NCBI GenBank assembly: GCA_938012815.1
Contig: CALLVV010000091.1
Coordinates: forward strand, 1 to 26,282
Source of the DNA: an uncultured Propionibacteriaceae bacterium
Lineage (GTDB): Bacteria; Actinomycetota; Actinomycetes; Propionibacteriales; Propionibacteriaceae
Reading direction: 5' to 3'
DNA: 26,282 nt
Every line of letters begins with the position of its first letter. The first letter of the stretch is position 1. Both the position numbers and the translations under genes were made by a program. The notes beneath the pieces are model-generated. The model was not told the origin of the DNA and did no database searches. It was given only the letters and a program-made list of their open reading frames with translations. Positions 1 to 6,798 of this stretch are shown here, one piece after another.

Positions 1-37
1 CAACTACGGTGTCATTCACTTGAACGTGAATGCATGA
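1..37 (+). CDS. hpf: C-terminal end of probable hibernation promoting factor (partial)
   Basis: The window opens inside a reading frame that runs from base 2 to a TGA at 35-37 and encodes NYGVIHLNVNA. Long-form hibernation promoting factors of actinobacteria typically end in a YG(V/L)I(H/R)L-type tail, and hpf commonly lies just upstream of secA in this phylum. Both the peptide and the position therefore fit. HPF dimerises 70S ribosomes into inactive 100S particles in stationary phase. Only eleven codons are visible, so the call is inference from a short motif plus synteny. Confidence 0.5.
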   Translation, partial: NYGVIHLNVNA

Positions 38-184
38 GACCCTGAAGAGCCCAAGGCGGGATGGTGGTTGGGTTTGCTCACAGACATGACTGCTACCCGG
101 AAACGCATGGGTTCTCGGGGAATCATCGTGGTTTCCGGCACGCCACCGTTCGTCCGTGGAACCTATGCCAGTAGGTGTCGTTGA

Positions 185-225
185 TGCGACGGGCTGAGTG
201 CGAGTGCTTGGCCCGTCGCAGTTTT
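185..225 (+). terminator. Intrinsic terminator between the upstream gene and secA
   Basis: A perfect 10-bp stem, TGCGACGGGC (185-194) with GCCCGTCGCA (211-220), encloses a 16-nt loop and is followed by GTTTT (221-225). It lies about 150 nt after the upstream stop codon and before the secA promoter candidate. Stem, loop and short T-tract together fit a Rho-independent terminator for the hpf-like transcript. Confidence 0.65.
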
Positions 226-244
226 GTAGGGCCGCGGGGCTGGC

Positions 245-250
245 TAGGAT
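245..250 (+). promoter_or_regulatory. Candidate -10 element of secA (TAGGAT)
   Basis: TAGGAT matches the actinobacterial sigma-A -10 consensus TANNNT, here with A at position 5. It predicts a start near 257 and a leader of about 45 nt. That leader carries the ribosome binding site GAAGGA at 288-293. No good -35 is visible; TTGTAG at 224-229 is weak and only 15 bp away. Confidence 0.4.
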
Positions 251-301
251 GGCAGGCGGTGCGCCACAGCCACCGAAGTCAAACTCTGAAGGATCGTCGA
301 C

Positions 302-3064
302 GTGGGATTCATGGATTTCCTGAGCAACCTCGGCTCGGGTTCTCAGCTGAGGAAGCTGCGGAAAGTGGCCGATCAGGTCAACCTGATCGAAGAAGACTTC
401 CAGGAGATGTCCGACGCCGAGCTGAGGGAACAGACAGACACCTTCAAAGAGCGACTTGAGGACGGGGAGGATCTGGATCAACTGATGCCGGAGGCATTCG
501 CCACTGTACGCGAGGCATCCGTCCGTGTGCTGAACAAGCGGCATTTCGACGTCCAGATCATGGGCGGTGCGGCTCTCCACTGGGGCAACATTGCGGAGAT
601 GAAAACAGGTGAGGGAAAAACTCTCGTCGGCACCCTCCCCTCCTACCTGAATGCGCTTTCCGGTGACGGTGTGCACATCGTCACCACCAACGACTACCTG
701 GCCAAGTACCAGTCCGAGCAGATGGGACGGATCCATCACTTCCTCGGACTCGAGGTCGGTGTCATCTTGGCCTCGATGTCGCCCGCTGAGCGGCGCGTCG
801 CCTACCAGGCAGACATAACCTACGGCACAAACAACGAGTTCGGTTTCGACTACCTGCGCGACAACATGGCGCTCAGCAGCGAGGACCTCGTGCAACGTGG
901 CCACCATTTCGCCATTGTTGACGAGGTGGATTCGATCCTGATCGACGAGGCCCGCACCCCGCTGATCATTTCCGGGCCGGCCCAGGACACCCACGAGTGG
1001 TATCCGGTGTTCGCGCGGATGGTGCGTTCCATGAAACGTGACCAGCACTACGAGGTGGACGAGAAGAAACGGACGGTCGCGATCTCGGGTGCCGGCATTG
1101 AGGTGGTCGAGGACCGGCTTGGCATCGACAACCTCTACGAATCCGCTAACACTCCGCTCATCAGTTATCTGAACAACGCCATCAAGGCCAAGGAACTGTT
1201 CAAACGGGACAAGGATTACGTGGTGCTGGGTGACGAGATTCTCATCGTTGACGAGCACACCGGACGCACCTTGGCCGGGCGCCGCTACAACGAAGGTCTG
1301 CACCAGGCCCTCGAAGCGAAGGAAGGGGTGAAGATCAAGGACGAGTACCAGACCCTCGCCACCGTCACCCTGCAGAATTACTTCCGCATGTACGACAAAC
1401 TAGCCGGCATGACGGGAACTGCGAAAACCGAGGAGTCGGAGTTCCAGAAGATCTACGGCCTCGGCGTCATTCCCATTCCGACGAACATGCCGATGATCCG
1501 CATCGATCAGCGCGACCGGATCTACCGCACGGAGGAGGCCAAGTACAAGGCGATCATCGAGGACATCGTGCTCCGCCACGAAAACGGGCAGCCCGTTCTC
1601 ATCGGCACCGCCTCGGTCGCGAAATCCGAACTGTTGTCCGGGATGCTGAAGAAGGAAGGCATTCCGCACGAGGTTCTCAACGCGAAACAACACGAGCGAG
1701 AGGCCGCTGTGGTCGCGCAGGCAGGCCGCAAGGGCGCTGTGACCGTTTCCACCAACATGGCAGGACGTGGCACTGACATCATGCTCGGCGGGAATCCCGA
1801 GTTTCTGGCCGATCTGCAGCTGCGCAAGCAGGGACTTGATCCCGTTGAGACCCCCGAGGAGTATGAGACCCAGTGGCCCGACACGCTGAAGGCCCTCGAG
1901 CAGCAGGTGGAGGCCGAGCACGACGAGGTGGTGGAGGCCGGTGGGCTGTACGTGATCGGCTCCGAGCGCCATGAGTCCCGCCGCATCGACAACCAGCTGC
2001 GCGGGCGTTCCGGACGTCAGGGCGACCCGGGTGAGTCCCGCTTCTACCTCTCTCTTTCCGACGACTTGATGCGCCTGTTCCGTCCCGAGGTCCTGGAACG
2101 TGCCCTGATCATGCTCAAGGTGCCTGACGACGTACCGATTGATTCCAAGTCAGTCAGCAACGCCATCGAGTCCGCGCAGAAGCAGGTCGAGAGCCAGAAC
2201 TTCGAGATGCGCAAGAACGTCCTGAAATATGACGACGTGATGAACCGGCAGCGGCATGTCATCTATCGCGACCGGCGTCGGGTCCTCGACGGGGCTGACC
2301 TGTCCGAGCAGCTGCGCGACCGGGCTGCCGAGGTGGTTGCAGCCGTCGTCCGGCAGCACACCGTGGGCATCCCGGAGGACTGGGACCTCGAAATGCTCTT
2401 CAACGAGCTGCGAACGCTCTACCCCGTTGGTCTGGATCAGGAGGAGATCGAGGAAGAGATCCCCACGCAGGAGAAGCTCGTCGAGATGTTCAGCGATGAC
2501 GTGCGCGGGGCCTACGACGACCGAGAGGAGGCCCTCGGTTCCGAGACCATGCGGGAACTGGAACGCCAGGTGCTGCTTTCCGTGGTGGACCGCAATTGGC
2601 GAGAACATCTCTACGAGATGGACTATCTGCGCGAGGGCATCGGGCTTCGCGCGATGGCGCAGCGTGACCCGTTGGTCGAGTACCAGCGGGAGGGTGGTGA
2701 CATGTTCATCGCCATGCGGGAAGCGTCGTTCGAGCAGATCATCGGGATGCTGTTCAACCTGCAGGTCAGTCAGCCGGAACCGGTGAGTGTCGGTGTCGTC
2801 ACGGATGCCGAGGGTAAACCAGAGGACGTGCTGGCGAAGGCCGCTGTTGTCTCCGATGGTGAGGCGAAACCCAGGCGCGCGGAACCTCTGGCCAAGGGCT
2901 TGGGCGGAAAACGCGAGGAGAACCTCACCTACTCTGCCCCTGACGAGTCCGGGGAGGCCACAACAAGCCGCGACGGCGCCAAGAAACCCGCGAAAAGAAC
3001 ATCGACGAGCAGTGGGGGTGGGAACCGCGCTGCACGGCGTAAGAAGGCCAAACGTAAGCGCTGA
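302..3064 (+). CDS. secA: Preprotein translocase ATPase SecA
   Basis: SecA is the ATP-driven motor that pushes unfolded preproteins through the SecYEG channel. The 920-residue product has the full SecA layout. Nucleotide-binding domain 1 carries Walker A GEGKT (K106) and a DEVDS Walker B (D207-S211) followed by the IDEARTPLIISG segment. After it come the preprotein cross-linking region, NBD2 with TNMAGRGTDIMLGG and GRSGRQGDPG, and the helical scaffold/wing domain. The GTG at 302 is chosen because AGGA at 290-293 is 8 nt upstream; the ATG at 311 would be 17 nt away. The C-terminus lacks the CxCxSGxxxxxCH zinc motif and ends in a Lys/Arg tail (RAARRKKAKRKR). It is the housekeeping SecA (SecA1 type) by size and conservation. 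Confidence 0.97.
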   Translation: MGFMDFLSNLGSGSQLRKLRKVADQVNLIEEDFQEMSDAELREQTDTFKERLEDGEDLDQLMPEAFATVREASVRVLNKRHFDVQIMGGAALHWGNIAEMKTGEGKTLVGTLPSYLNALSGDGVHIVTTNDYLAKYQSEQMGRIHHFLGLEVGVILASMSPAERRVAYQADITYGTNNEFGFDYLRDNMALSSEDLVQRGHHFAIVDEVDSILIDEARTPLIISGPAQDTHEWYPVFARMVRSMKRDQHYEVDEKKRTVAISGAGIEVVEDRLGIDNLYESANTPLISYLNNAIKAKELFKRDKDYVVLGDEILIVDEHTGRTLAGRRYNEGLHQALEAKEGVKIKDEYQTLATVTLQNYFRMYDKLAGMTGTAKTEESEFQKIYGLGVIPIPTNMPMIRIDQRDRIYRTEEAKYKAIIEDIVLRHENGQPVLIGTASVAKSELLSGMLKKEGIPHEVLNAKQHEREAAVVAQAGRKGAVTVSTNMAGRGTDIMLGGNPEFLADLQLRKQGLDPVETPEEYETQWPDTLKALEQQVEAEHDEVVEAGGLYVIGSERHESRRIDNQLRGRSGRQGDPGESRFYLSLSDDLMRLFRPEVLERALIMLKVPDDVPIDSKSVSNAIESAQKQVESQNFEMRKNVLKYDDVMNRQRHVIYRDRRRVLDGADLSEQLRDRAAEVVAAVVRQHTVGIPEDWDLEMLFNELRTLYPVGLDQEEIEEEIPTQEKLVEMFSDDVRGAYDDREEALGSETMRELERQVLLSVVDRNWREHLYEMDYLREGIGLRAMAQRDPLVEYQREGGDMFIAMREASFEQIIGMLFNLQVSQPEPVSVGVVTDAEGKPEDVLAKAAVVSDGEAKPRRAEPLAKGLGGKREENLTYSAPDESGEATTSRDGAKKPAKRTSTSSGGGNRAARRKKAKRKR

Positions 3065-3099
3065 ATCCCTAGAGACTGTTGCGGAAGTCATGCCCGTCT

Positions 3100-3133
3100 G
3101 CGGTGCACCGGATCGCCCGATCCGGTGCACCGC
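3100..3133 (+). terminator. Long perfect palindrome after secA, likely terminator
   Basis: GCGGTGCACCGGATCG (3100-3115) is perfectly complementary to 3118-3133 with only CC between, giving about 15-16 bp of stem after a minimal loop. It lies 36 nt after the secA stop. No T-run follows directly. A weaker hairpin, GTCC/GGAC at 3181-3194, is followed by T5 at 3199-3203 and could be a second stop. Each arm also contains the self-palindrome GGTGCACC. Confidence 0.6.
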
Positions 3134-3214
3134 CATCGTGACCGGTACGGGAACATGATGGCGGGTCGCCGTCTCAGCCCGTCCTTTCCCGGACAGCATT
3201 TTTCGCAACAGGTC

Positions 3215-3523
3215 CTAGGCGGGGAATCCCACCACCCGCAGGTCGGAACACTTCCAGTCGCCCTGCCGGTCCAGGCGTATGACGCAGGCCAGCCACCTGT
3301 CCCGGATCCGGACGGTGCCTGAGGCTTCCAGGCTGTCCGGCGCGGGGCACTGGACGCGAAGCGGCCCTACCCGGCCGATGCGGAAGCTCACGGCATCGGA
3401 ATAGGACACGAGTTGCTGGAAGGCACGGGAGGACAGATGCGGGCGGATCTGGTGCAGGGCCCGCAGCCCCTGGAGCGCGTCCAGCACCGCATGGGCCAGG
3501 GCGGGGGCAGGTACTTTGTTCAC
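3215..3523 (-). CDS. Rv3235-family protein (DUF6459-like)
   Basis: A 102-residue protein, read convergently toward secA. It has an N-terminal helix (ALAHAVLDALQGLRAL), a linker, then a beta-rich half with a conserved pattern of alternating strands and the closing motif GDWKCSDLRVVGFPA. This layout matches the Rv3235/DUF6459 family, which is commonly encoded near secA in actinobacteria and has no established function. The usual proline-rich N-terminal region is short or absent here. The start is GTG at 3523: an in-frame TAG lies four codons upstream and no alternative start codon lies between. There is no ribosome binding site at the right distance, but TAGCTT sits 6 nt before the GTG, so the message is probably leaderless. 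Confidence 0.75.
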   Translation of the reverse strand: MNKVPAPALAHAVLDALQGLRALHQIRPHLSSRAFQQLVSYSDAVSFRIGRVGPLRVQCPAPDSLEASGTVRIRDRWLACVIRLDRQGDWKCSDLRVVGFPA

Positions 3524-3529
3524 GCCGAC

Positions 3530-3535
3530 AAGCTA
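3530..3535 (-). promoter_or_regulatory. -10 element for a leaderless Rv3235-like mRNA (TAGCTT)
   Basis: On the minus strand TAGCTT is followed by GTCGGC and then the GTG start, placing the predicted +1 on the G of the start codon. The TAG of this hexamer is also the upstream in-frame stop. Confidence 0.5.
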
Positions 3536-3574
3536 CGCACTCATCCCTCATCCGGGTAAGGGAGTGGTGGGGGA

Positions 3575-3658
3575 TTCACAACACTGCTGGGGACATCGAC
3601 AACATGCCCGGGCAATCCGACAACACCTTCAAGGAAATTGACAACACCCCCGGGCGTG
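3575..3658. repeat. Four tandem 21-bp direct repeats
   Basis: The core CAACA(C/T) begins at 3579, 3600, 3621 and 3642, exactly 21 bp apart. The units are 3575-3595, 3596-3616, 3617-3637 and 3638-3658. They share an ACAACA core (GACAACA in units 2-4), and units 2 and 4 also share CCCGGGC after it. The array fills the space between the divergent Rv3235-like and DUF6912 promoters. A reverse-oriented GTTGTC at 3691-3696 overlaps the DUF6912 promoter. Two helical turns per unit would put all copies on one face of the DNA, which fits cooperative protein binding. Confidence 0.8.
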
Positions 3659-3686
3659 GCCAGACCGGGAGCCTCCGGGCGGCCTC

Positions 3687-3692
3687 TAGGGT
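3687..3692 (+). promoter_or_regulatory. -10 element for a leaderless DUF6912 mRNA (TAGGGT)
   Basis: TAGGGT is followed by six bases and the GTG start at 3699. No Shine-Dalgarno-like purine run precedes the start. The inverted repeat core GTTGTC (3691-3696) overlaps this element. Confidence 0.5.
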
Positions 3693-3698
3693 TGTCGT

Positions 3699-4172
3699 GT
3701 GACCAAGGAACTGGTGTTCATACCCATCGCCCGCGACGAACTGGCAGCGATCGACGGCTCGGTGCGGCTGACCGACCGGGCGGCGCACCGTGTGACACCG
3801 GAACTGTTGGCCGCCCTGGAATATGCTGCTGGGCAGGAGGAGGATGCTGAATACGCCGCCCTAGTGCTCGCATCCGTGGCCGCCCTGACGAGGTTCGGGG
3901 AGAGGCTGGTGCTGGTGGCCGAGGTCGAGGATTCACTGCTCGTCGGCGGTGATGACCTCGAAAACGGTGCCTGTACTCTTACTCAGGTCTTTCCGGAGGC
4001 CATGACCTGCTGGTTCAGCGAAGCCCCCGGCGTTGACGCCTCTGTCGTCGCAGTTGCTGTGCGCGGCCTGGACATCGACACCGCTTGGGGTTTCGACGAG
4101 GTCCAAGAACTGTTGCGCGAGTCCGACCTGCTGTGGAATGACGTGGAGGAATACCGCCGGGGGCTTCGGTGA
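3699..4172 (+). CDS. DUF6912 family protein
   Basis: A 157-residue acidic soluble protein. It starts with a beta-strand (ELVFIPIARDELAAI), then the segment AHRVTPELLAALEYAAGQEEDAEYAALVLAS, then a second half with alternating strands (RLVLVAEVEDS, VVAVAVRGLDIDTAWG) and a C-terminal helix. The VTPEL...EYAAL pattern is typical of DUF6912, an actinobacterial family of unknown function often found near secA and Rv3235-like genes. The GTG start is fixed by MTKELVF and by the -10 element 6 nt upstream. It is divergent from the Rv3235-like gene across the 21-bp repeat array and ends 10 bp from the convergent DUF2505 gene. There is no signal peptide or membrane segment. Confidence 0.75.
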   Translation: MTKELVFIPIARDELAAIDGSVRLTDRAAHRVTPELLAALEYAAGQEEDAEYAALVLASVAALTRFGERLVLVAEVEDSLLVGGDDLENGACTLTQVFPEAMTCWFSEAPGVDASVVAVAVRGLDIDTAWGFDEVQELLRESDLLWNDVEEYRRGLR

Positions 4173-4182
4173 TGACCGTTCG

Positions 4183-4659
4183 TCAGACGCGGCTCAGCCA
4201 GTCTTGGGCGCGGCGCTCAATACCCGCGAAGGCGCGGGCGATCATGGGCTCGACCTGGGTTTCGATCTTCTTGCCGACCAAGGGGATTTTCACGCTCAGC
4301 TCACCCACGTAGACCGCTTCCGAGGAACTGGGGCCGGTGGGGGAGAGGGTGGCGTTGGCCTCGACGCTGACGGGAGCGCCCACGATGTCGACCGTGAAAA
4401 TCCCTTTCCGCACACCCGCGTCGTCAGGCTCCCCCCACGTGAACGACTGCTTGATACGAATGCCCTTGCCGAAGAACTTCGAGATCGACTCGGGAGCGGG
4501 AAGGGTCAGGTCCAGGTGGGTGACGTCATCCGCGATGTTGACCGTGTGCTCGATCGCGTTGGCGTGTTTGGCGACATCATCGATGAACGCCTCGTTGCGG
4601 AACAGCGCCGCCACCTGGTCCGGGCTGCCGTTGAATTCATGCTTGTAATTGAGCTGCAT
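4183..4659 (-). CDS. DUF2505 family protein (START/SRPBCC-like fold)
   Basis: A 158-residue protein beginning MQLNYKHEFNGSPDQVAALFRNEAFIDDVAK. Family members share this opening strand plus the helix in which a residue cluster meets the ligand cavity of the SRPBCC-type fold. Later strands include THLDLTLPAP and SVEANATLSP, and a long C-terminal helix (VEPMIARAFAGIERRAQDWLS) closes the fold, as in DUF2505. Such folds bind hydrophobic ligands, but no ligand is known for this family. The ATG at 4659 is preceded by TACATT with a 7-nt gap and no ribosome binding site. The open frame extends further upstream, but that extension lacks family similarity and would overlap the PHP gene. Confidence 0.8.
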   Translation of the reverse strand: MQLNYKHEFNGSPDQVAALFRNEAFIDDVAKHANAIEHTVNIADDVTHLDLTLPAPESISKFFGKGIRIKQSFTWGEPDDAGVRKGIFTVDIVGAPVSVEANATLSPTGPSSSEAVYVGELSVKIPLVGKKIETQVEPMIARAFAGIERRAQDWLSRV

Positions 4660-4666
4660 GGGGACC

Positions 4667-4672
4667 AATGTA
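4667..4672 (-). promoter_or_regulatory. -10 element for a leaderless DUF2505 mRNA (TACATT)
   Basis: On the minus strand TACATT is followed by GGTCCCC and ATG, putting the predicted transcript start at the A of the start codon. Confidence 0.5.
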
Positions 4673-4718
4673 GCGGTGGTTTCAGGCCCGTAACCAAGGG
4701 GTTCCATGGATGAGCCGA

Positions 4719-4724
4719 TAGCAT
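4719..4724 (+). promoter_or_regulatory. -10 element for a leaderless PHP gene mRNA (TAGCAT)
   Basis: TAGCAT overlaps an upstream ATG (4723) and is followed by GAGGCCC and the ATG at 4732. The 7-nt spacing matches the other ATG-start genes here and argues for 4732 rather than 4723 as the start. Confidence 0.45.
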
Positions 4725-4731
4725 GAGGCCC

Positions 4732-5583
4732 ATGAGGATCGACCTGCACACCCACTCGCGAGTCAGCGATGGCACGGACACCCCCACGATGCTCGTGATG
4801 AAGGCGTTTCAGGCCGGTCTGGACGTGATCGCGCTGACCGACCACGACACCTTCGACGGGGTTGCCGAAGCGGCGGAGGCCGGGAAAAGGATCGGGGTCA
4901 AGGTGCTGCCCGGTATCGAGATCTCCTGCCAGCACGACGGCCGTGCGGTTCACCTGCTCGGTTACGGCTGTGACGTGTGGAACCGCCTGCTGAACGAGGA
5001 ACTCGCCCGGGTCAGGGTCGGCAGGACCCAGCGGCTCCCCGAGATGTGCCGGAGGCTGACGGAACTCGGCTACCCCGTGACCATTGACGAGGTGATGGCC
5101 ACGGCGAAGGGCGCGCCCTCAGTAGGACGCCCCCACGTCGCCGACACCCTGGTGGCCAAAGGCGTGGTGGCCAACCGGCAGGAGGCTTTCGACTCGTTCC
5201 TGGCGCCCGGGCAACCGGCATACGTCCCCAGGTACTCCATCGACGTGGGCCGCGCCATCGATCTGGTGCACGTGGCCAGGGGAGTGGCCGTGCTGGCCCA
5301 CCCGTGGGCCTCCATGACCCGTGAGGCCCTCAGCGCACCGTTCATCGAGCAGCTCGTCAGGGAACACGAACTCGACGGGATCGAAACCGATCACAAGGAC
5401 CACGACCGGGAGACCCGGCTGCTGTTGTTCGAGATGGGGGCGCGCCTGGGCTTGCTCCGCACCGGTTCCAGCGACTACCACGGAACAGTACGGCCCGAGC
5501 GGCAACTGGGCTGCTACACCACCCGTAAGTCCGCCTACTTCGAGATGCTCTCCCGGATCCGGGCGCGGGGTGGTTCCGCGTAA
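4732..5583 (+). CDS. PHP-domain metal-dependent phosphoesterase
   Basis: A 283-residue protein of the PHP superfamily. It opens with RIDLHTHSRVSDG (metal ligands H6, H8), continues with VIALTDHDTFDG and a GIEIS strand, has VLAHPWA, and ends with the GSSDYHG ligand motif, so the metal-binding set looks complete. The closest known relatives are the TrpH/RnaAM-type enzymes that hydrolyse 3',5'-nucleoside bisphosphates or the 5' ends of short RNAs. The exact substrate is not shown by sequence. It is followed 33 bp later by trpS. The ATG at 4732 is preferred over 4723 because it lies 7 nt after TAGCAT and begins directly at the conserved strand. Confidence 0.88.
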   Translation: MRIDLHTHSRVSDGTDTPTMLVMKAFQAGLDVIALTDHDTFDGVAEAAEAGKRIGVKVLPGIEISCQHDGRAVHLLGYGCDVWNRLLNEELARVRVGRTQRLPEMCRRLTELGYPVTIDEVMATAKGAPSVGRPHVADTLVAKGVVANRQEAFDSFLAPGQPAYVPRYSIDVGRAIDLVHVARGVAVLAHPWASMTREALSAPFIEQLVREHELDGIETDHKDHDRETRLLLFEMGARLGLLRTGSSDYHGTVRPERQLGCYTTRKSAYFEMLSRIRARGGSA

Positions 5584-5603
5584 CCGTTCCGGCGCCCGGG
5601 CGA

Positions 5604-5609
5604 TAAAGT
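5604..5609 (+). promoter_or_regulatory. -10 element for a leaderless trpS mRNA (TAAAGT)
   Basis: TAAAGT is followed by TGCCTGC and the ATG at 5617, in the 33-bp gap after the PHP gene. No T-box leader or attenuator can fit in this gap. Confidence 0.5.
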
Positions 5610-5616
5610 TGCCTGC

Positions 5617-6702
5617 ATGGAAGCCGAGTCCACACCAGAAGCAGAGACATCCCTCCAGCGTTCGGAGGAACGCAGCCGCGAGATTGAGGCGGAGATCGCC
5701 TCGGATCCGGCCGGGTTTAGGCTGCTGACAGGGGACCGCCCGACCGGTCGGCTGCACATCGGGCACTACTTCGGTTCGCTCCAGAACCGGGTGCGGCTGC
5801 AGAACGCTGGGATCGAGACCTTCCTGATCGTGGCCGACTATCAGGTGATCTACGACCGCGACGGTGTCGGTGAGCTGAAGGACAACGTCTACAACATGGT
5901 GGCCGACTACCTGGCTGCCGGGATTGATCCCGAACGGACGGTCATCTTCACCCATTCGGCGGTGACTGCTCTGAACCAGCTGATGCTGCCCTTCCTCGCG
6001 CTGGTCACCGACGCGGAACTACGGCGCAACCCGACTGTCAAGGACGAACTGGCCGCCTCCAACCGCCCCATGTCCGGGCTGATGTTGACCTTCCCGGTGC
6101 ACCAGGCCGCCGACATCCTGTTCTGCAAGGCCAATCTGGTTCCCGTCGGCAAGGACCAGCTGCCACACGTCGAACAGACCCGGGTGATCGCCAGGCGTTT
6201 CGACGAGCGCTACGGGCGCGTCGATCCCGCCCGTCCCATCTTTCCGGAACCTGAGTCGCTGCTCAGCCGCAGCGGCACCATCCTCGGCCTGGACGGAAAC
6301 AAGATGAGCAAGTCGCGCGGCAACACCATCGAGCTGGGCATGACCGCTGACGAAACTGCGAAACTGCTCAAACGTGCGGTTACCGACTCGGACCGCCACA
6401 TCACCTACGACCCCGTGAACCGTCCCGAGGTCTCGAACTTGGTCAACATAACTGCGATGTGCTTGGACCGCACCCCTGAGGACGTGGCCGAGGAGATCGG
6501 CGATGGCGGCGGCGGTGGGCTGAAGAAACTCGCCACGGCGGCCGTGAATGACCATTTCGCCAGCCACCGGGCGTTCCGGGCCGAGTTGATGGCCGATCCT
6601 AGTGCGTTGCGTGATGTGCTCAGGGCCGGCAATGAACGGGCCAATGCCGTCGCCGAGGCCACCCTGGCCGAGGTCCGACAGGCCATGAGCATGGACTACT
6701 GA
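5617..6702 (+). CDS. trpS: Tryptophanyl-tRNA synthetase
   Basis: A 361-residue class I aminoacyl-tRNA synthetase that charges tRNA-Trp. It carries HIGH at H47-H50 within GDRPTGRLHIGHYFGSLQN, and the loop KMSKS at 229-233. The core also has the Trp-pocket region VADYQVIYD and the PVHQAADILFC segment. A charged N-terminal extension of about 35 residues precedes the Rossmann fold, making it longer than the common 330-residue form. This longer version is widespread in actinobacteria. Some actinobacteria carry two TrpRS enzymes, one resistant to indolmycin; which type this is cannot be decided from sequence alone. It ends 96 bp before the convergent helicase gene. Confidence 0.95.
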   Translation: MEAESTPEAETSLQRSEERSREIEAEIASDPAGFRLLTGDRPTGRLHIGHYFGSLQNRVRLQNAGIETFLIVADYQVIYDRDGVGELKDNVYNMVADYLAAGIDPERTVIFTHSAVTALNQLMLPFLALVTDAELRRNPTVKDELAASNRPMSGLMLTFPVHQAADILFCKANLVPVGKDQLPHVEQTRVIARRFDERYGRVDPARPIFPEPESLLSRSGTILGLDGNKMSKSRGNTIELGMTADETAKLLKRAVTDSDRHITYDPVNRPEVSNLVNITAMCLDRTPEDVAEEIGDGGGGGLKKLATAAVNDHFASHRAFRAELMADPSALRDVLRAGNERANAVAEATLAEVRQAMSMDY

Positions 6703-6751
6703 GCCACGAATCCTGGGCGTCCGCAGCCATTCAGCCTGACCAAACCGGGAT

Positions 6752-6777
6752 GCGAAGCCGATTCGTTTCGGCCTCGC
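6752..6777. terminator. Bidirectional terminator hairpin between trpS and the helicase gene
   Basis: GCGAAGCCGA (6752-6761) pairs with TCGGCCTCGC (6768-6777) around a 6-nt loop, with one A-C mismatch in ten positions. It sits between two convergent stop codons. There is no strong T-tract on either side. Confidence 0.45.
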
Positions 6778-6798
6778 TGTCACCTCGGGCGAGCGAGA

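Noticed and set aside
2150..3208. A 352-codon open frame antisense to the end of secA
   Set aside because: It overlaps conserved SecA sequence, shows no domain, and has shadow-like composition.
3575..3658. Repeat array considered as a CRISPR
   Set aside because: The units are contiguous 21-bp imperfect repeats with no spacers, and no cas gene is present.
3576..3788. A minus-strand frame whose C-terminus repeats a VLS-type heptad
   Set aside because: The heptads arise from the 21-bp DNA repeats, and the frame overlaps the start of DUF6912. The repeats look regulatory.
5584..5616. T-box or attenuator controlling trpS
   Set aside because: Only 33 bp separate the PHP stop from the trpS start, too short for such a leader.
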